A DNA stretch of 64,000 nt from Mesorhabditis belari (lineage: Eukaryota; Nematoda; Chromadorea; Rhabditida; Rhabditidae), in the NCBI GenBank assembly GCA_958450365.1, contig CAUEEP010000916.1, positions 1,124,001 through 1,188,000 of the forward strand, read 5' to 3'. Made by a program: the position numbers and the translations under genes. Below the pieces are notes generated by a model, which saw nothing but the letters and a program-made list of their open reading frames with translations, had not been told where the DNA came from and did not search any database. Numbering within the stretch: position 1 is the stretch's first letter; each line of letters begins with the position of its first letter. Shown here one piece after another: positions 58,998 through 64,000 of the stretch.

Positions 58998-59554
58998 CAG
59001 GATGATCAAAAAGTTTCCGCACACTTGTAAATGATTCATTTTCTAAATGAAAGCTAAAACAACATTTCCCGTGTTTTATAGTATTTTGAAGCTAAAATTC
59101 TCATGAACATTTCTATAAGTAAATCACTGCGATCAGAAATTTCCAGCTTTTTCAAGAAATCTTGCACTGCATTCGAGGCAAATCCCGCATCAGACAACAC
59201 ACAGTTCCGCATGCTTTTGAAGACTATTTTACGTTTTTATTTTGACGAGGGAGTTTATTCTTTAAAAATAACAACTGAACTGTTACTTAAAACAAAAGGC
59301 GTAAATTTCAAAAGGCTTTTTAAAGGATTTTTCAATTGAAAACAGGTTCAAATAGGTGAGCGCCATGACAGTTTGCTTCCAGCGCACTACAATGCTTCTT
59401 TGGAGAGCTAGGTGACTGTGATCAGGATGATTTTGGTGTAGAAATGCTTTCCAGGATTTCAGCTTTAAAATACTATATAGTAGGTCCAATTTCGATCTAG
59501 GTTTTAGCTGAAAAATGGAGTTTGTAAAGTATAGGGGAACTTTTTGATCACCCA
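58998..59554. mobile_element. Decayed element with GGTGATCAAAAAGTTTCC-type TIRs
   Basis: Left end AGGATGATCAAAAAGTTTCC, right end GGGGAACTTTTTGATCACCC: imperfect inverted repeats 555 bp apart, of a type common in mariner elements. The interior has no intact transposase. Inserted just after the PA200 fragment. Confidence 0.6.
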
Positions 59555-59596
59555 AAAGGTCAAGAAACTGACTTCTATATTGAAATAATCTAAATC

Positions 59597-60252
59597 TACC
59601 GTAAATGCTGTATTAGAGTGATAGCCTCAGATAGAATGACACCTCAATTACTTAATATTACTTAATAGTTTTTTTGGGTGTTAGCATTACCCCCACCAAA
59701 AATTGCATTATCGCCCATCACCTTTCTTTTTGGTGGGGCGGTAGCGATAATGCATCTGCAGAGTAGCCCCCACGAAAAGACCGACAAACTTTTGGACGGC
59801 AAAGATCAAAGAATATGTCATGTCATGCACATTTGACCGTTCCCCTGCCGTTGCCCATGCGAGGCTACCCTTGTGGTGGACCTGCTATTTACCTAGGCTT
59901 TTTATAGTACGTCGAAGTTCAGAGGTATCAACCTCTCGGCAGAATCGTTGCTTGACCGGATTTGCACATATTTAAAATAATCTCCCGCTTCGTGTTCACT
60001 CATTTTTGCTGTTTATTAAGAAATCGAATTGTTTTGAGCATTTCACATCAGAAGATTTTCACTAATTTCAAAATTTTCAAATTCAATAGTTGAATTTCCT
60101 GAAACCTGAGCAGAGCAGCGATACTTTTTGTGTTCCGTAGTGGTTATTTGGGTGAAAAATAGAATGAGACCATCTATTAGGGTGTCCGGAATGAAAATAC
60201 CGGACAACCTAATAATAGAATGACCTATCTTTCTAATACAGCATTTACGGTA
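59597..60252. mobile_element. TACCGTAAATGCTGTATTAG TIR element (656 bp)
   Basis: Ends TACCGTAAATGCTGTATTAG and CTAATACAGCATTTACGGTA. Internal short inverted pieces (CACCAAAAATTGCATTATCG / CGATAATGCATC around GGTGGGGCGG). Related by its ends to 51378-51763. Non-coding. Confidence 0.9.
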
Positions 60253-60329
60253 TCTTTTTTTCTAACAATTTTGTTTTTAATTGTAACAATACTAATTGTT
60301 AAATGTTCTTTTTTGTTTTTTATCTAAAA

Positions 60330-61205
60330 ATTAGACATTCTTCCTTTTATTTTAACATTCTTTAATTACAAATGCTTGCTGGATCCATAAATAGGATTCA
60401 GATCTCATCTAAATTCGATCAACAATTTTAAGATCACTTTTTCAAAAATTAGCACTGAAATTTGAACCCATCAAACACTTTAATCTCACTCAAACCCACC
60501 CACCAAAGTGGTTACGGTAATCATACTGAGAAAAGTCACGAAATGAACTCTTCCCAAAGTAATTTGCAACCACACAATGCATTTGATTCAATCAACCAAA
60601 TTCATCCCAAAAGAGAAACAGACAAAAAAAAATGAAATTATTGCAAGAATTATCAGAAAAATCGGCATTTTTCTTGCTGAGATTATGCATTGAATGAGAA
60701 AAAAGAAGCCGACAAAATGGCGATTAGTTTTATTTTTCAAGATTTCTTTTTAATTCTAAGCTGTTTGAAATAAGTGAATAGATATTTCTGCATAACTTTC
60801 CTAAGCTTAAGCCTTACCTTAATGCCAGATCCCGATCAGGAATCTGGGGCTTGGCTTCTGGCGGACTTGGCCAGGCTTACAGTAAAGCCAGCTCAGACTA
60901 TGCAAGTCTTGACATGGCTCTGAGTCAAAGGACTTTTAAAAATTACTTTTCAGTCACCTCTAATTATGTCACTTGTAGATGAAAAAGTGTAGCTTTTGCC
61001 CAAAAACAAATTGAGTATTGTGGGATTTCGGAATAATTGCATCTTGCATAGTATGATTTGTAGATTGTGATTTGAGAATGATCTCAATTTGACATTCTTC
61101 CTTTTGTTTTAACATTCTTTAATCACAAATGCTTGCTGGATCCATAAATAGGATTCAGATCTCATCTAATAATATGCTTTGTACATTGTGATTTGAGAAT
61201 GATCT
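60330..61205. repeat. Direct repeat pair, otherwise gene-free
   Basis: A segment of about 75 bp (TTAACATTCTTTAATTACAA, TGCTTGCTGGATCCATAAAT, AGGATTCAGATCTCATCTAA) occurs at 60350 and 61108. TTGTGATTTGAGAATGATCT occurs at 61065 and 61186. No gene seen between. Confidence 0.85.
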
Positions 61206-62187
61206 CAATTCTGTGAATTCGGCGATATCAAATAAACAGCTGTACTTTGTCTTGCTGGAGTTTGGAGTTTCCTAATTGCTTTTCTTCGTTTTTATTATTC
61301 CGAAATCACTTTAAAGTGTCTGTTGCAAGTCAAGGTTTTCATGCAAAGATTGAGTACAAAAGGCTAATAATAGATTTATCGAGAAATCTTTGAACACTTT
61401 TTTTCTAAGTTTGTTTAGAAAAAGAAAAAGTTTTGAAAGTCTTCTGCTTTGAAAAGTTCACCAAGTCATCTACGGTTTACTCTTTTTGACTGCTCGAGTT
61501 TTGAGTCCGAACAAAAAGTGAGAAAAAAAACCTTTCTTAAGATTTCAACGACCTTTTTGGAGATAAATAGTAGGTCTTTCTAGTGAAGCAAACCGTATGT
61601 CAATCGGTGAATTGGCTATCTCAGAAAAGCTTTTTAAAAAAGCGCCTTATCGACCAACATAATAGGAAGAATGTTTTCCTTTCCGTACATCCAATTTCAG
61701 TAGAAATGCTCTAAATAGTTTCTATTAATCATCGGGGCCCTCAAAGTACAAAACCAGTGCAAGACCCTTGCCCTGGCTTTACTACAAGTCTGCCTATCAA
61801 AAGTATAGTTTGAACCGGGATTCCTAGTCTGGCTCTAGCCATGTCGGAGAGAAGTTTATGAAGTGTAGACTGGAAGAAGTGAAGATTGGATTCAGAAGAA
61901 GTTCCCGTTATTTCTTCTGAATCCAATCATCACATGGATTGGAAGTGAAGATTGGATTGGTCTATACTTGGTCAAATACTACTCGACTTTGGAAAATCCC
62001 TGCAGATCTTACAAGAGAATCCAGCTCAAAGTTGAGAATCACTTTGTGCCCAAGTGCATCTTATAAAGTCGAATATGCTGATTCTGAATCTTTAAAAAGT
62101 AACTCCAAACACTCACGCAATTGCAAGGAGTCTGGCATAGAAAATTCTCTTAAATTTCGGGCTCTTCATTAGCTACAAAGAAACGTT
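61206..62187. other. Intergenic; possible mariner relic
   Basis: 61375-61640 keeps pieces like ATCTTTGAACACTTTTTTTC and GTATGTCAATCGGTGAATTG that resemble the decayed mariner copy at 47745. A short hairpin (ATTGGATTCAGAAGAAGTTC / TTCTTCTGAATCCAAT) lies at 61886-61928. No supported gene. Confidence 0.4.
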
Positions 62188-62285
62188 TCAACGGCTTCGG
62201 TGGTTTAGTGGATAGTGTGCTATCCTACTGGATTTGTGAAGTCTTTTGGCTTTGTTTCGAGTCCCACATGACCAAGTTGTTAGGT
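62188..62285 (+). repeat. tRNA-like (SINE-type) sequence
   Basis: GGCTTCGGTGGTTTAGTGGA (A-box region) and TTTCGAGTCCCACATG (B-box) are separated by about 35 bp. The acceptor stem is not convincing. Likely a tRNA-derived repeat rather than a working tRNA. Confidence 0.5.
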
Positions 62286-62552
62286 TTATTTGGTTAGAAC
62301 GTTCTTGTACTCATGGACGGTGAGGAAGATGGTCAGGAAGATGGCTTGGTCTGAAATTGGTCTTGGAGCAATGCTGGACTTGCTTTGTAAAACATCACAG
62401 TTTGAAACAATTAACGGTTCAGAGTGCTTGTCATCCTGAAGACTTGAATGTTTTTCTTTGTCTACACTTTGTCTAGTGGATTTTTGAGCAATAAATTCCA
62501 ATATTTCTATCTCTGTTCCATCTTCTCTGTCCTCTGTTCCACCCTGTCCCAT
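62286..62552 (-). other. Unassigned open frame (88 codons)
   Basis: ATG at 62552 (MGQGGTEDREDGTEIEIL), polar, ending FLTIFLTVHEYKNVLTK. The last part weakly recalls the TFLxTYRxF motif of RasGEF N-terminal domains, but this is a short resemblance only. No clear splice partners. Could be an exon or chance. Confidence 0.2.
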
Positions 62553-62775
62553 TCAGCCGCCCTCGTCAAAATTCTCATAATCTGTCTGTCAAAATATGTT
62601 CGATAGATAAAAAAAAAGATAAACGGCTTATTGACGAGATTTTGAACCGATTTCTAATTTTGGCGAACTCATGAAGAAGTGTAGGCGCGGATTTGGAGAT
62701 TAAAAAGAGAGAAGTCTCGATATTTTTGTGGTCAATTAATCGAGGAAAATCCGTTGCATTGAATTGGGCAAAAGA

Positions 62776-63048
62776 ATGGGGAAAAGAACGAAAAAGAGGA
62801 GATCAACGGGATTATGCTTTTCAGAGTTTTCAGGGAAATATTTCCTGAAAAAAAGATGGAAAATGATCTTGAAGACAATGCGCAAAAACGATAATGGCTT
62901 TCATGTTCGAGGAATTTTCATTGTGCTCAAGATTAGCCATTATTTGATGGCATTTCCCGAAAAATTTCGAGAATCTCAGGTCGGATTAGGCGGCAAACTT
63001 TGCAAACAAGATTTGAATAGGAGAATTTCTGAAAAAAACTGGCTTTAA
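62776..63048 (+). other. Unassigned basic open frame (90 codons)
   Basis: ATG at 62776 opens a Lys/Arg-rich frame (MGKRTKKRRSTGLCFSEFSG) to a stop at 63048. No domain recognised and no neighbouring exons supported. AT-rich DNA can give such a frame by chance. Confidence 0.2.
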
Positions 63049-63670
63049 AAGCTTTGAAAATACGATAGTTTAAGTAAAAATCGATTTGCGTTCAACTAAT
63101 TTATGCTTTAATTTGTCGAAAATTTGTATCTGCTTTTCAGAAAGATCAAAAATCGATATTCCGCTGTAGAGCTATTCATTTTCGATTGGATTTTCAATGG
63201 GAAAACGGAAAATGTAAGAATGGAAAACGAGATTTGACCACTTAAACAGCTTCTTTTCAGGATTTCTTCAAAGATAGAATTTCCTGGTTCTAGTTTTTTA
63301 AAAAACTCTTGAAAAAGTAGCTGTTAAAGGAGTCAAATCTCAATTTTCCGTTGTTTGACTGCTGTAATGGTATAGAATTGCTATTTCAGATATGATTGTT
63401 AGCAATTTATCTAACAAAATCGAAATCAAGACCACAGAGTAAAAAAAGAACAACAGAAACATTTGAAAATGAGCAACTGTTGTATACGTATTTGTTTCCT
63501 TGATATCGTTGATGTTGATGATACAATTTGAATTAGAGTTTGTTCCTCACGAGTAATGCGTTTTTTAAAACGCAAACTTAGGCGAAATTACCGTACTTTT
63601 ATATTTGTTTGATATTTGATAACGATCCCGTGTGACTAAACCAAGAAAGATTAAGAAAGAACTTGTGATA

Positions 63671-64000
63671 ATAGGTTGATGCATAAGTCTTTTCGTTTTT
63701 TTCGTACTTCTGTTAAAAAGTAACAAATTCACCAATTAATCTATAGTTTGCTCTATAAAAAAAGTGTTTTTTTGTTCAATTTGCATCTTTTTAAATCAAT
63801 TTCGGTTCACTTTCAAGCAAATTCGAGAGTGAAAAACGCCTTTTTCGTAAAAATCTATAAAAAACTCTACGGAAAAATTGGCTGAATGAATTTCTCTGAA
63901 ATTTTGGCGAAATATCAAACTTTTTTTTCTCTATCTTTTATCTATTGACACGAAGATAGGTTTTCTTTAGCTAAGGTGTCTAAACCGCATCATCGAGTTA
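63671..64000. mobile_element. Mariner-type MITE (TTAGGTTGATGCATAAGT), copy 3, cut by window end
   Basis: Begins ATAGGTTGATGCATAAGTCT and follows the 52402 copy almost base for base to the end of the window. The right TIR lies outside. Confidence 0.9.

Noticed and set aside
61939..62172. 77-codon plus-strand frame
   Set aside because: No ATG at its head and no recognisable domain; the sequence begins inside a local inverted repeat.

Overview
The window looks like AT-rich nuclear DNA of a nematode. The genes are cut by many introns, most of them short, with GTAAGT-like donors and TTTTAG/TTTCAG acceptors. Several start codons sit directly on an acceptor (ttttag|ATG), as at nematode spliced-leader trans-splice sites. 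The best-preserved genes are worm-like: a CLC chloride channel, CHMP4/Vps32, a BTB-Kelch protein and a pseudogene of the LAF-1/DDX3 helicase. All exon structures were built by eye from splice consensus, reading-frame phase and family similarity. No alignment, expression data or search was available.

Layout. 1-14,958 is almost gene-free and rich in repeats: a 23-bp satellite, many copies of a short TIR element beginning ACCGTATTCTCTC, and several long foldback elements. It holds one probable alternative first exon (6149-6285). 14,959-29,487 (+) is a CLC chloride channel/transporter of 26 exons (about 925 aa) with two CBS domains. Its introns carry tRNA-derived SINEs, a mariner MITE, foldbacks and a perfect 12-bp satellite.

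31,200-40,390 and 53,850-58,870 form a rearranged inverted duplication. It carries a lineage-specific family with an N-terminal ubiquitin-like domain and a C-terminal domain with kinase-like motifs. Two members look intact and diverge from a palindromic promoter block: A (35,645-37,437, minus) and B (38,754-40,388, plus). Others are truncated or broken. On the outer flank of each arm lies a damaged fragment of the proteasome activator PA200/PSME4.

40,540-43,265 is a LAF-1/DDX3-type RNA-helicase pseudogene that has lost its DEAD motif. 43,578-46,336 (+) is an intact BTB-BACK-Kelch gene (20 exons, about 620 aa). 47,154-48,842 (-) is an intact CHMP4/Vps32 ESCRT-III gene (220 aa). From about 49,000 onward, apart from the duplicated arm, the sequence is mostly transposon debris with a few very short or doubtful open frames.

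Functional theme (inference): ubiquitin-like domains, PA200 fragments, a Kelch Cul3-adaptor-type protein and ESCRT-III place several protein-turnover genes close together. The UBL family is the least familiar and most interesting content. Repeats of several classes lie inside introns, and some copies are nearly identical, so transposition has probably been recent.
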